Assembly (NCBI RefSeq): GCF_003254395.2
Contig: NC_037649.1
Span: 3,691,032-3,755,031 of the forward strand
Direction: 5' to 3'
Length of the DNA stretch: 64,000 nucleotides
DNA from: Apis mellifera
Taxonomy: Eukaryota; Arthropoda; Insecta; Hymenoptera; Apidae
Part shown: positions 47,786 to 59,018 of the stretch, one piece after another
Numbering within the stretch: the stretch's first letter is position 1
Layout of the letters: every line of letters starts with the position of its first letter
The notes under the pieces: model-generated
What the model was told of the DNA's origin: nothing
Database searches by the model: none
Seen by the model: only the letters and a program-made list of their open reading frames with translations
Position numbers and translations under genes: made by a program

Positions 47786-48600
47786 GTGTACAAAAATATC
47801 TTGCATAAAATTTTTATCAATTTTGAGTCATTATAATAGTCACAATTTTAAGAGCTCTTCAAAGATTAATAAGGAAGCATGTAATATTGGTGAGATATGA
47901 TAATATATTTGAAATATTTGTTATTTTTTTCAGTTTTTAGACAATTTTCGAATTAATAAAAAAGATAAATAAAATTATTGATAATTTACACTTTTTCCAA
48001 TATTTAAAAAATAAATATGTAAAGCGATATTGAAATAATTTTCTAATATTCTATTAAAACTATACTAAAAATTAAAATTTTTCTTTATAAAAAATAAAGG
48101 ATATTGTAATTAAAATAATTATAAAATTAATGAAAATTAATCTTTATGAAAATTACAGAAGAAATTGCCTTTATTAGATAAAATATCTTATATATTTATT
48201 ATTTTTTCATTTTATAAAATAGGCATATACAAATATTTAAAGTTCTATACATCTTTATGATAATCTTTAAATAAAATTAAAAAATACATGCGAATTTTAT
48301 AAAAACAAAAAGAATATATTTTATTATATTTTTACAGAAATGAACGATACATTCGTTGGAGACATGACCAATATTGATTCAACGATGTACAATAAATCGA
48401 TTAATTGTTAATTGTAGCAATGATTTATCCATTATTTTTTTTTTCTTCTCTTTCGATGAATGAAACATTGTGAGTGAAACATTTATAAAACTTTTGTGTT
48501 TCTTTTTCTTATAGAAAAAAAGAAATATATATCAGACATTCCTTTATTTTCTCTATTTATTTTTACTATTATTATTTTATATTTGTTCCACAAGTATATC
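47460..48600. other. A+T desert
   Basis: AT-rich with a (TA)n run at 47755-47786 and the second copy of the 38-bp repeat at 48129-48166. No gene seen. Confidence 0.6.
48129..48166. repeat. 38-bp dispersed repeat, copy 2
   Basis: Same orientation as 46353-46390, 1776 bp downstream, one mismatch. Confidence 0.8.
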
Positions 48601-49110
48601 GAAAGTATGTTCCACATTTACGTGCGAAAGATCATTTCGAAACTTCAAACGATATTTCAAGAGGAATAATTTTTAAACATTAACGCTGAGAAAATTACAT
48701 ACACGATTTTCATTTAATATCAATTATAATTAAATATATCAATTTATCGACTGCAAAAATTGATTTGATTAAAGATTATATTCATCATATTCTACGTCTA
48801 TCAGTATATAGGAAGAGAAAATTAACAATAATTACAGTCAGGTACTAAAATGCAAATACAATAATCCGTAATCACGGAGAAAATTAGGCACACTTCAGCT
48901 TTCACCACTTGGAAAGATCGTTTAACCAGCCGGATAAGCGGTCAGGTAAATAGATGTCCTATCAGATTGTGTGTCACGAAAGCGTGACACGCGAACACGT
49001 TTTTGAATTAACACGTTACATATTCAACAAACCGAATGAATGGCATTGATCGAAAGCTTGGATTAAGACGATAAGGAAGAGCGCGAAATTATATATGATT
49101 ATCCCTGTAC
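48600..49110. other. GC-richer island with strong hairpin
   Basis: No open frame of note. Contains the hairpin at 48969-48992 and a miR-8-like string rejected below. Confidence 0.4.
48969..48992. repeat. stem-loop GTGTCACG-aaag-CGTGACAC
   Basis: Perfect 8-bp stem (48971-48978 with 48983-48990) around AAAG, extendable by two pairs including G-U. It is short and GC-rich against an AT-rich background. It could be an RNA hairpin or a dimeric protein site. Confidence 0.65.
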
Positions 49111-49856
49111 TTATTTCAACAAAACGATATATTCAAGCAATCTTGGTAATAATATCTGAGACAAGAAATAAAAAAATTTGTATAAAATTATTTCTTCGAC
49201 TTTTCTTAATAATAATATAATTAATTCGCAAATCATTAATTTGTTTCTATATCAATTGCAATATCATTTGAAACGATTATTTTATTATTACGAATGTAAG
49301 AAATAATTCAATTGTATTCAATATCATTATTCAATGTATAATGAATATTTCAATTATATATTTATATCTTTTAATATGGATTTAAATGAATAATTGAATG
49401 AATTTGTTTCTTCAAAAGCTTTCTTCAAAAATAAAAGTTTTCCTTTTATTGATTTATTGAATTTGAAATATGTTGTAAAGAATGTCATTTTGAACAATCT
49501 TTTCTTTTATCCATAATGATCCATTATGATTGTCTTAGAATCATCTATGTTCTTTAGAATCATTCTCCAAAAACTTTTACTATTATTATACTGAATTTAT
49601 ATGTATATGTTTGCACGTACAATAATATATATTAACATATTTAACAATAATATAATAATCTATAAGTTCTGATAGATTTTTGTATAAATACAACTAAACA
49701 AATATATATATAAGTTGTTTATGAATTTGAATGTAGTTTTTTAAGATTTTAAGACGTATACATGAATAAATGACAACAACAAAAAAATAACTTCGATCAT
49801 TGTAATCGTCCAAAAATTATTTTATATTTAATTTTCGATTGATAATCATACCTATG

Positions 49857-49902
<46 letters not shown>

Positions 49903-50080
49903 TACAAAGATAAAAAGCTTCAAATCTATAAGCAAATAGATCCATTATGCAATATATATGTTTACTAATTGAAAATAAAATATAAAATAATTTTTGATTA
50001 AAATTACTATGATCGTAATTTTTTTATCTTTTATATGTATACATGTACGTTTTAAAGAAAATATTAAAGAAAGACTATAA
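49110..50080. other. A+T desert with (AT)n microsatellite
   Basis: AT-rich. A run of about 40 nt of pure AT lies at 49858-49899. Confidence 0.65.
49858..49899. repeat. (AT)n microsatellite
   Basis: About 20 AT units without interruption. Confidence 0.95.
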
Positions 50081-50220
50081 TATTCAAATCCATAAGGAGA
50101 ACTTACGATAAGTTCGATAAGTCCACCCGTTATATGTACATATGGTTAACAGGCGCCCTTAAGTGGCGGTCTAACGCATACACTATTACGGGCGTATATA
50201 TAGAGAGAGAATTCAACATT
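50080..50220. other. small GC-richer island with TATA-like box
   Basis: CCACCCGTTATATGTACATATGG and a GGCGCCCTTAAGTGGCGG-like stretch precede TATATATA at 50195-50202. No convincing initiator follows at +30, so promoter function is only a possibility. Confidence 0.25.
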
Positions 50221-51600
50221 AATAATATCAAAAGCTTTTTGCGAATAACTCGAAAACTAAAGCTAACTATACGTGTAAAGGTTGATCAAAATTAAATTTT
50301 TCTTTATATTATTTCAAGTTTATTAAAATCGGTTAAGTTGATTATTAATTAAAATAAATGTTTCTTTTTTTATATATATGCAATGAAATATTTTGTTTTA
50401 CAAACAATTGCTATTCTATATTAATCATGATTATCGTATGATTTATAGAATGAGTAGAAAGTTGATATTCATATGTTTATTTAGCAGTGAGAAAATTATA
50501 AAGAGAAATTTATTTCTTTATTTTTTTAGTTATTTTCTCTGTTAAATAATAATTACAAGAAAATAATATTTGAAATAATAATATATATTTAAGCATGTAA
50601 ATTATTATTTGAAATAATTATTTTTAATAAATTCATTTATTATATTTTAAATATTTTCTATTGATTACTTATCAATATAATTATAAAATAAATTTCTTAA
50701 ATATTATTTCATTCGATAATACTATTTCAATATTTATTTTTCATCCTTTATTTGAAAAACGTAAAATAAATTTTTCTAAAAATGCCGAGATGTTTATTTC
50801 GATTATTTTAAAAGTAAATTATATACAGAAAATTAAATAAAGATAATATTTATTTTATTTGAATATTTTATTCCTTATTTGAATTAATCGAGTTAAATTT
50901 TATGTTATGATAAAAAGTTTTTTTTAAATTTCTTTTAATATTTGAATAAGTATAAAACACAGTTTACATAAAATCTGATAACTTTTACTTATCTCATATT
51001 TTATCTAGAAAATTACAATTTTTCTGAATTTTTTTAAAAAAGCAAAAAGAAACGAAAATATTGAATTTAAAAGTTTTAAAAGATAGACCTTTATAAAAAG
51101 TTTGAATTTTTTAAATAATTTTTTGTTTCAAGTTTCCTTTCAAATATCTTATTTTGATCAAAAGTTAGAACGTGTTGACTATTCACTATTTCACAATATG
51201 TTCTCTAATCTTCTTTTCCACTCTTTGTGAAATTTCATTCTATCTTACTTTGATCAAAAGTTACTAAGACTGCTGACATATTCAAAAAACATACTCTTCA
51301 ACTCTTTTCTTCTCTTCTCCTAATAATATTCTTTCTTTAATCTCCTTACTCTTCGAATCTAGTTAAACTTAAGTTGAAGTTAAAATTAAGAATCGATCTC
51401 CACATGGATCTAATATGCATATTTCAACAAATCCATTCAATATAAAAGAAAACACATGGTTTTTGTTTAAGATTATTTTGAACATCTGATCATTTAGAAA
51501 TTAAAAAATTCTAAAATTGTAAATTTGTAATTTTAAATTTTTAAATTCGTTTTCCATTAGAAATGGAAATTGTTTTACAGTTTAGCTATATAGTTATCCT
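50220..51600. other. A+T desert
   Basis: AT-rich. CAAATATCTTATTTTGATCAAAAGTTA and a shorter related copy recur at about 51140 and 51237. No gene seen. Confidence 0.55.
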
Positions 51601-51860
51601 TCTCCATGTTGTTTTGTTTATCAAGCCATGATAAATAAGCAAAAATATCAAGTGGTAGCAGCTAATATATCATTTCACGTAATAATCCATCAAGTGGGTG
51701 AAAAAAAAAGAAAAAATGCAGGCGAGACGGTCTTATTGTCACGCGACTTGCAGACGCGTTAAATCCGCTGTTCGTGTCGTGGCTGATGACTGCTTTTATG
51801 AATGAACATATACATCTTCCTCCATTTTTCTTGTCTAATATAAGCACCTATCTTATCGCA
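51600..51860. other. small GC-richer island
   Basis: A 61-codon minus frame (51662-51847) is unrecognised. Confidence 0.35.
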
Positions 51861-52850
51861 TTTAAAAGTGATTCATTTTTCTGTCTAGAGAAAATTAAAT
51901 ATTCTTCCTAAATTGTATTTTGAAGTAGCATAAAAATTGTCAAGTGCTTGTTAAAAATTGTTTCAAAATGCTCAATTGAATTTGTCATTATTTCGCCATT
52001 TCTTTAAAATTTTTTTACATTTCATTGATTTTTATACACAGAATGATTCTTATTCAAACAGAGACTAAAATATTTTTGATTATATCAAAGAATATTTTAC
52101 ATAAAATTTTAATAGTTTTGAAAGAAGATATTATTAGATATACATATTATCTACTTGTTGCAACAAATGATGTAATAATTATAATTTCAAAAATTACTAT
52201 TTTAGAAAAAACAATTTTAAATATTCTAACAAATTAAAAATGCATAGTAAAAATACACACATATGATTTTACAGATAGAAAATATATGTAACAATGACTT
52301 TTTTAATAATTACTATAATAATTATTAAAAAAACTCCAAATTTTGAGTTTATCATTTATTCAATATATTAATCAGTACATATTATTATTTCCTAAAAAAA
52401 TTTTTTAATCCCTTTAATACAATAAATTTTATGAAATTCAAATTAAAATATTTTCTCAAATAATTTTTAATATTATAAATTCTTAGTAATTTTTATAATA
52501 ATAATGTGTATCAATTAGTGTATTAGCAAATACATGATTTTATTTTAAAAAATTGATTCTTGAATGTTTTTTTACAATTATTTACATTTATTTACAAAAA
52601 TTTCAAATATATCGAACAAAAATGATCTCCTGAAATTATTAATATTTCAAACGATTATATCATATATAAATTCTTAATATATTATTTTTTTAATCAACTG
52701 TATATGTTAAAGTAATATATTATGAATATATATATAATAGAATGCAAGTTTAATATAAATAATATAACATAATAAAAACGAAGGATTAATGTAATAATAA
52801 TATAATATAATGCATATTCAATAAAAAAAATCGTAATCTCGAGAAATAGA
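51860..52850. other. A+T desert
   Basis: AT-rich. A 70-codon plus frame (52025-52237) is Ile/Leu/Thr-rich and reflects composition. Confidence 0.6.
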
Positions 52851-53340
52851 ATTTTGTCCCGAGATTTTTGCCTCTTTGATAATCAACAGTTTCAAAAATA
52901 TTTCAGTTTCCAATTTTAGAAGACAGCTCGACGATATGAAATCCGAATATTACGAAAACATGCTTATTAAAACATTTCTATAATTAAGAACATTCTGAAA
53001 TAAAAAAAAAAAAGAAAGAAATAAAAATCCAAAAAACGTTAGTAAAAAATTAAAACGAATTGACGTGTAGTAACATGGAATGTCACAGGAAAGGAAGTAA
53101 TTTACGAAAAAAGCTAAATAGAAAAGTTAAAAAATCGCAGTTTAATATGAAATAGTCTGGGAGTTGAAAGGAAGCAAGGGCAGACATCTATATGACCATA
53201 TACTTGTGCTTGTGTATGCTGTCGCGAGATCATTAACGCGCGTATTTCAAATAGTAGCGGTTGTTTATTTGCTGACATTAGAACGAGCAGAACATTTTTT
53301 TTCTTTTTCTTCTTTTTTTTTTTTGTCTATACATATATAA
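52850..53340. other. moderately GC-richer stretch
   Basis: Weak island with no open frame of note, ending in a T-rich tract at 53297-53324. Confidence 0.35.
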
Positions 53341-53352
53341 AATTACTCGATG

Positions 53353-54000
53353 TATACAAGGTGCCTCAGATTTTGATATCTTGATTTTCTTGGTATTATT
53401 ACTCATAGCGGAAAATGTTTCGTATAAAAGTTGAAAGAAGGGCATTGTGCGTATTATTAATTCTTCTTTCGTGAGTAAAACGCGTAAAGATCAACTTTAT
53501 TTTTTTTATGGAATTATTCAATATTATTTTCAATATTCATTATTCGATATAGTTCGATATTTTTTATGAAAAAAAGTATTAACTTATACTTATTAGAGTT
53601 TAAAATTAGACATATTTCAATTTGAATTTTGTAAAATTCATTGCATGAAAAGTAATATTCGAGTTAATACATTTTCTATAGAGAAAATTCAAATTGAAAT
53701 AAATTAATAATTTTTAATATATGAATATATGAGTTAATACTTTTTTTATAGAAAATATCAAGTTGCATCGATTAGTTTGTTTAAAAAAGTTGTATTAAAA
53801 AAAATATATAATTCCATTTAAAAAAAAAAACAAAATTAATTTTCGTACAATTTTTATAATATCCATTTATGAAAAAATTAATACAACGTCAAAATATACA
53901 TAATAAAACTTTATACCCTTTGATATCATTCAACTTTTATTCGAAACATTTTTCATAAGTCAGATTGGTTTTTATCTATATCAAAAAATAAATTAATTGT
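53353..54000. mobile_element. diverged inverted-repeat (foldback/MITE-like) element
   Basis: The left arm, starting TACAAGGTGCCTCAGATTTT (53354), matches in inverted orientation an arm at about 53917-53993. The best shared block is AAAATGTTTCG[T/A]ATAAAAGTTGAA (left 53411-53434). A second nested inverted pair (agtattaact and agttaatact) lies inside at about 53573 and 53731. No transposase frame is seen. Inverted arms flanking about 470 bp fit a non-autonomous DNA element. The cox3-like NUMT begins at the right edge. Confidence 0.45.
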
Positions 54001-54533
54001 ACGAAAGTACTTTAATTTGTAAATTATTTATAAAAATAGTAAAATAAATTCCTAAAAAAAATTGTTACTATTAAATATAGTTTTCTAAATTTTAAATTAT
54101 TAATAATTAAATAACAATGATTTAATGTAACTGTAAATCCTGAAGAAACTAAAATAAATGAATTTAATAATAAAATTTCTATTGGATTAAAAAATTTAAT
54201 ATTTTTTGGAGGTCATATTATCAATTTCAATATTTGGAGAAATTAATGAATGAAAAAATATTCAGAAGAAAGAGATAAAAAATATTAATTCTGAAATAAT
54301 AAATAAAATTATTTTAAATTTTAAAAAATTAATAATAAAGAATGTATTCCTTTAAATATTCTTTCTCGAATAATAATCTTATAATTAATGTTGAATTAAT
54401 TATATTTAAAATTATTAATATTGAAATTGATCTATAAATTCAAATTGCTGATCCAATCAATAAATTTATTAATCTAAATGATAAAATAATTGATCAGGAT
54501 CTATTTGTAACTATACGAAATAGGAAATTTCAT
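54001..54533 (-). pseudogene. cox3: NUMT: nuclear copy of mitochondrial cox3 (5' two thirds)
   Basis: Cytochrome c oxidase subunit III is a mitochondrially encoded membrane core subunit of complex IV. On the minus strand from ATG at 54533 this segment reads as COX3 only in the invertebrate mitochondrial code (TGA=Trp, ATA=Met, AGA=Ser). An early part gives NLLIGSAIWIYSS and LNMINSTLIM, then KGMHSLL, then SELMFFISFFW and FFHSLISPN, then PMEILLLNSFILVSSGFTVT and NNLKFSKLYLMVTIFF. These follow the order of COX3 over about 175 residues. At least three frameshifts (near 54520, 54365 and 54215) and one near 54050 break the frame, and in the nuclear code it is full of stops. It is a decayed, non-functional insertion, truncated before the C-terminal third. 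The upstream side (54534-54580) may hold a little atp6, but I could not confirm that. Confidence 0.85.
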
Positions 54534-54581
54534 ACAGCTACGAGTAATAATAACATTGACTAAAACCAATTGTATCAAAAA

Positions 54582-54598
54582 ATGAAACACTCTGTACG
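54582..54598 (-). mobile_element. possible DNA-transposon end, inverted
   Basis: TGAAACACTCTGTACGG is, on the minus strand, CCGTACAGAGTGTTTCA, like the ACAGAGTGTGCT word at 44768 and the TACAAGGTGCCTCA at 53354. With 53354 it would bracket about 1.25 kb that includes the NUMT, but the similarity is short. Confidence 0.25.
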
Positions 54599-54599
54599 G

Positions 54600-55420
54600 A
54601 ATACGTTAAATCGCATAATTATAATATACGTGGAAAAAAATTATGTTTCGTTCCGTTTTTTCAACGAGCCCTTCATCATTCCGTAATAAGGAAAAAGGGG
54701 GAAAAAGAAGTAATAATCGATACACGGTAAGCAATTATTGAACATGAAGGACGCGAAGAAAAAGAAAGGGAGGGAGGAAGAAAAATGGTAAAATCGAGAA
54801 AAAGAAGGCGCGACGACGGCAGAGCAGACAGATGGAGGATGAGGTTATATTATGCACCTCGAAAGAAACGGTCGATTTATCGAGAAACGTATTCATTAAG
54901 GAGGAAAACAGGCACAAGTGTCGCTCGACCTCGTTACAGGTCGTTGCAATTATGTTAGAACACTCTTGTGCATTCTTGAAAATGTTGGAAATTGAAGGAA
55001 CGAAGTGAAAAGAGGGGAGAAGTGGAAGAGTTTGAGGAACCTCTATTAAATTCATCTTCGTCCCCCGTGAAAAAAAAAAAAAAAAAAAAAAGGTCTTGTC
55101 TCTCCCTCGATACAATTTTCGTCGAAGCGTGCATCTATTCGCAGTCACGGCCCGCTGAATTTCAAGTTTCAGTTTCTAAAAGAAGAGAGAAGTGACCCAT
55201 TTTTTTCAACCGAATCGGATAATATCCGATCCATCTTTTTAATAAATAATCAACGAGAATGCGCAGTGCGTATTTCGTTGGCATATAATGTATTATGTGC
55301 ATATCTTGTGGTACATTTATGAGAATGCGAAGAAATTATGCGATACTCGCGAAATGGATATTACAAAAAGGAAGTGGAATATTTTTTAGAGGAAGAAACG
55401 AAGAGGAAACGTTCTATTTC
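54600..55420. other. GC-richer island, purine-rich
   Basis: A long block rich in GAAAAG-type sequence. Contains an uninterrupted A run at 55071-55091. The 137-codon minus frame at 54735-55148 is Phe/Leu/Ser-rich at both ends because of these tracts, with no recognised domain. Confidence 0.4.
55071..55091. repeat. A21 homopolymer
   Basis: Uninterrupted run of A within the island. Confidence 0.9.
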
Positions 55421-56357
55421 TTTCTTAATTCGTTTTTTTCAACTCTTTGTTGTTAAACTTTGAAAAGGAGAAATTCTCTTTCCGTCTTACTAGTTTAACT
55501 AGCATTTAAATGTTTCTTTATTCGTTGTTATTAATCTGTTTACCGGATTGTTTACGTTGAAAAAAAAAAGGAATAAATGATAAAGAAACAAAGAATTATT
55601 AATAAAATTAGCTTTAAAGTTGTTATGTCATTTTAATTATTATATTAATGTTATGAAAGAATGCTTTTTCTCTCTCGTTAAATTAAAATGCTACGATAAA
55701 CGAATATTCGACGCTACGACGAATACGAATAATTAAACACAATTTAAATATATTAAATTTATAATACCCATATTTTTTTATATATATTCTTATTCTCTTT
55801 TTATTTATTATTTTCTCTTTTGTATAATATATCAATCATAATGAATGGATACTATAATGAACGAGATTTTAAAATGATTTACACAGTTTGTAACATTGTA
55901 TCTAAGGAACATAACTTTTAAAATGAAACATATAATAAAATGTCTATTTCCTTCTGTAAATATATAGAGATAATCTGATAAAATGTATTTCGAAACAGTG
56001 ATTCGAAATTGTTAAAACAATAATATATATTTCATTGAAAAGTGAAAAAATGTAACATAATTAACTCTGCAATAGCACATCGAAGTTTTCTACTATTCTA
56101 ATAATTAGTAGAATACTCGTTTTTATTTCTATATTGCAAAATTATTGTAAATATAAAATTTGTTTAATGTATTAATAATTATTTTAAATGTTTAATAATG
56201 TAACTTGGAAAATGATACTTAATAGAAAGTATACCAATGAATTTTTCTAGAATATTTTGTATTATGAATCTATGATATAAAATGACAAAGACAGGACTTA
56301 AATTTGAAAAATTCCAATATATCATATATGTAGGATTCACTGTTGCCATTATCAATT

Positions 56358-56410
<53 letters not shown>

Positions 56411-56960
56411 ACTTAATATATTTATAAATAATATATTCATAGATATACAATAAATTTAGCACAATAATAACAATGATCAAAAAATCATTGGAAACATGCT
56501 ATAAAAATTCTTTATAAATAACAGATATGAGAAACTTCATTAATCTGAATGTTAATATATTATAATTTGTTCAATACTTTTTATCTTATGTTATATTTTT
56601 TATACAATAAAAACAAGCAGACAGTATTCATTTTTTTCATCTTAAAAATCGTATATAAAACAAAGTATTAACTGCTTTTTATTCTGGTATGAAAATTCTC
56701 TTTTATCTTCCTAAAATTAATTTATTCCATACTTATACTACACCTTTACTGTGGCAAATAAAGTTTCATCAAAGTTATTCGAATAGAAATTTATTCGTCG
56801 AATCAAATTTCCAAACCAAATTCACCATCGATTCAAACTCAAAAAATAAAGCTTTTCAAACATCTATATAAATAAATAACGATAAATATCGTTATAATAT
56901 AAATTATGATAATTGTCGAAGAGACAAATTATCATAAGACAAATCATCGTAACATCGATT
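55420..56960. other. A+T desert with long (TA)n
   Basis: AT-rich. A pure (TA)n microsatellite lies at 56361-56407. No gene seen; the 60-codon plus frame at 56689-56871 is unrecognised. Confidence 0.6.
56361..56407. repeat. (TA)n microsatellite
   Basis: About 23 TA units without interruption. Confidence 0.95.
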
Positions 56961-56970
56961 CTAAACTTAC

Positions 56971-57051
56971 CCTCTTAAAAGCACGAACGAATATAACTTT
57001 CACAAGACAAATTCATCCTGCTCATTTCATACTTCAAATCAAATGCTAAAT
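56971..57051 (-). other. candidate exon (81 nt), mostly non-coding
   Basis: On the minus strand it follows a strong acceptor-like TCTTCGTTTCTTTTAG and ends CTTTTAAGAGG before GTAAGTTTAG, a near-consensus donor. One frame is open for about 25 codons and then meets TAA just before the donor; the other frames have early stops. If real, it is an untranslated or non-coding RNA exon, or the end of a reading frame. Confidence 0.25.
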
Positions 57052-57089
57052 CTAAAAGAAACGAAGAAATCAAGAGTTTAAGATATTGC

Positions 57090-57356
57090 TTCGAATGCAA
57101 TATGTCGTTTGCGAGTACACTCGGCGGCTGCGCTTCTTGGCAGAAGAATAATAAGCCGTGGAAAGGTGCAAAAGGAGAAAACGAGGGCAGATGATGGACC
57201 TCCTTACGGCTGGCTCTCTCTTTCTCTCGAGATAAGTGGTTAGCAGTCGAGAAACGGTTTCGATTAGCCAGCTCGTTGAACTCTCTCGTGATTCGACGTG
57301 GCGACGATCGACGTCGAAGGTCCTACGAGGATTCTACCCTCTGTCTTTCTTTTCCA

Positions 57357-57399
<43 letters not shown>

Positions 57400-57560
57400 C
57401 GTCTCTTTCTATTCTTTTCCCCCTCGAGGCCACGAACTTTCTATATCGCGTTTGGCTGCAGGTGATCTATGATGACGTGAATTGTTCAATGCTGAAATTG
57501 GAGGAAATTGTTTCGTTGAGAGAACAATCTGGATTCTTTTGGCTGAAATTGAGTTTCGAT
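57090..57560. other. GC-richer island containing arm 1 of the inverted duplication
   Basis: CpG-containing block with a (CT)n tract at 57359-57396. The 78- and 115-codon frames overlap and owe their centre to the CT tract. The second frame is not preserved in the inverted copy at 58815-59018, arguing against coding. Confidence 0.45.
57359..57396. repeat. (CT)n microsatellite
   Basis: About 18 CT units. Confidence 0.95.
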
Positions 57561-57617
57561 TATTTTCTCCATTTAATCCTTTTCTTCTTCGTTGCTTTCT
57601 TCATTTTTCGTTGTTTT
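57422..57617 (+). repeat. inverted duplication, arm 1
   Basis: The core 57451-57556 matches the reverse complement of 58876-58982 at roughly 90% by eye, including TTTGGCTGCAGGTGATCTAT and TCAATGCTGAAATTGGAGG. Similarity fades toward both ends. A 2-base length difference after GATGACG and an internal difference shift the frame between copies, so protein conservation is not the reason for the similarity. Confidence 0.85.
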
Positions 57618-58814
57618 TTGTAAAATTGTTAAATTAATGGTTGGATAACACATATAACATAACATAGCTAATACATATTATGTTATTGCATATATGCTAT
57701 TATATACATAGAAAGAGACACTTTTGTTTAATAAATAATAAGATTGTAAAAAAATTAAGTGTAAAAATTAAATCTTTTTTTAATTTATTCTTTATTTTTG
57801 AGAATGCATTTTGTCCTATTTAATTGGTTGATTTATCAACGAAATCATATATCGGTTGATATAAAATAATAAAAATAATAAAAAAATTGGTGAATAAAAC
57901 AGATAATTGATTGATGTTAATTTTATAATTATATAACTTCTTTAAGCATGATAATATTGTTGATTTTAAATTACATAAATTACATAAATCTTACTGTACT
58001 AATAATTTTATTAATAATGCAACAAGTGAAAAAATGAAATTAGTTAAATGATGATGATATTTGTTTTTCTTACGTACATGATAGCATCGTAAAAGTGCCT
58101 TTAATGTGTTATTCAGAAAATCATTTTGAATACTCTTGTAAAGATAAATAGAAACTCTCTATAATTAAAAAACAAGGCCAAATACAACATATGTTTGTAT
58201 AAACATTTTTTATTATTTTTTAAGATATTTAAGATATTATAAAAAATCCACTACCAAAAAATTCTCGATAATATAGGAATTCTGTATAATATAGGAATAT
58301 ATATATATATATATTTATATCACATAATTATCACATAATTATAGATGATATCCCATCCATTTTTTTAGATATTTTCATAAACATGATAAAAATATTAAAA
58401 ATTTATGAAATTTGTTTATGAAATATCTTATCTTTTTTCCTATATATCTCATTTATGAATATGACAAAAATATTGGAAATTTAACTTGTTTAATTTATTC
58501 AATTATTGTTAAAAAAAAATATCTAATATTTTATATTATTATTCTTAAAGAAATATCTGATTAAATATGATAATTAAGACATTACAGGAAGATTCAATAT
58601 AATATTCTATTTAATATCTTCTATTCTTGCCATTTTTTGTTCATATTTAAATTTGGGACTAAAAATAACAATTATTTAAAAAATTTTCATAAAAAATCAT
58701 TAACAAAGATTTATTTTTTATTTAATTATAAATTAAAAATAACAATCATAAAATGTATAGATAAAAAAAATAAAATTTTTCAAAAAAATTTTGATTTTTG
58801 ATGATTAAAAAATA
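57618..58814. other. A+T-rich spacer between inverted arms
   Basis: About 1.2 kb of AT-rich DNA with a (TA)n run at about 58288-58312. No open frame of note, so no transposase or other cargo gene is visible. Confidence 0.6.
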
Positions 58815-59018
58815 TTTAAAAAAAACGAAAAAGAAAAGGATTTGAAGAAAAGAAAGGAAGAAAAGAAAAGGAAGAAATTGAATTTTAGCCAAAAGAATCC
58901 AGATCGTTTTCTCAACGAAACAATTGCCTCCAATTTCAGCATTGAACGATCATAGCGTCATCATAGATCACCTGCAGCCAAACACAATATAGAAACGCGA
59001 TATATTCGTGGTCTCAAA
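58815..59018 (-). repeat. inverted duplication, arm 2
   Basis: Reverse-complement copy of arm 1. It lies in A+T desert, unlike arm 1, which sits in a GC-richer island. The core is GC-richer than its surroundings, so it looks transplanted from a sequence like arm 1. Confidence 0.85.

Noticed and set aside
48930..48954. miR-8-like string (GTCAGGTAAA...GATGTCC)
   Set aside because: The 3' part resembles miR-8, but the seed differs (AAGCGG instead of AATACTG), there is an inserted TA, and no precursor hairpin surrounds it.
54735..55148. 137-codon minus frame
   Set aside because: Phe and Leu runs at both ends come from A and GAAA tracts; the central part is not recognised.
57276..57623. 115-codon plus frame over arm 1 of the inverted duplication
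   Set aside because: Central Ser/Leu run is a (CT)n tract, and the arm 2 copy breaks the frame with a 2-base length difference.
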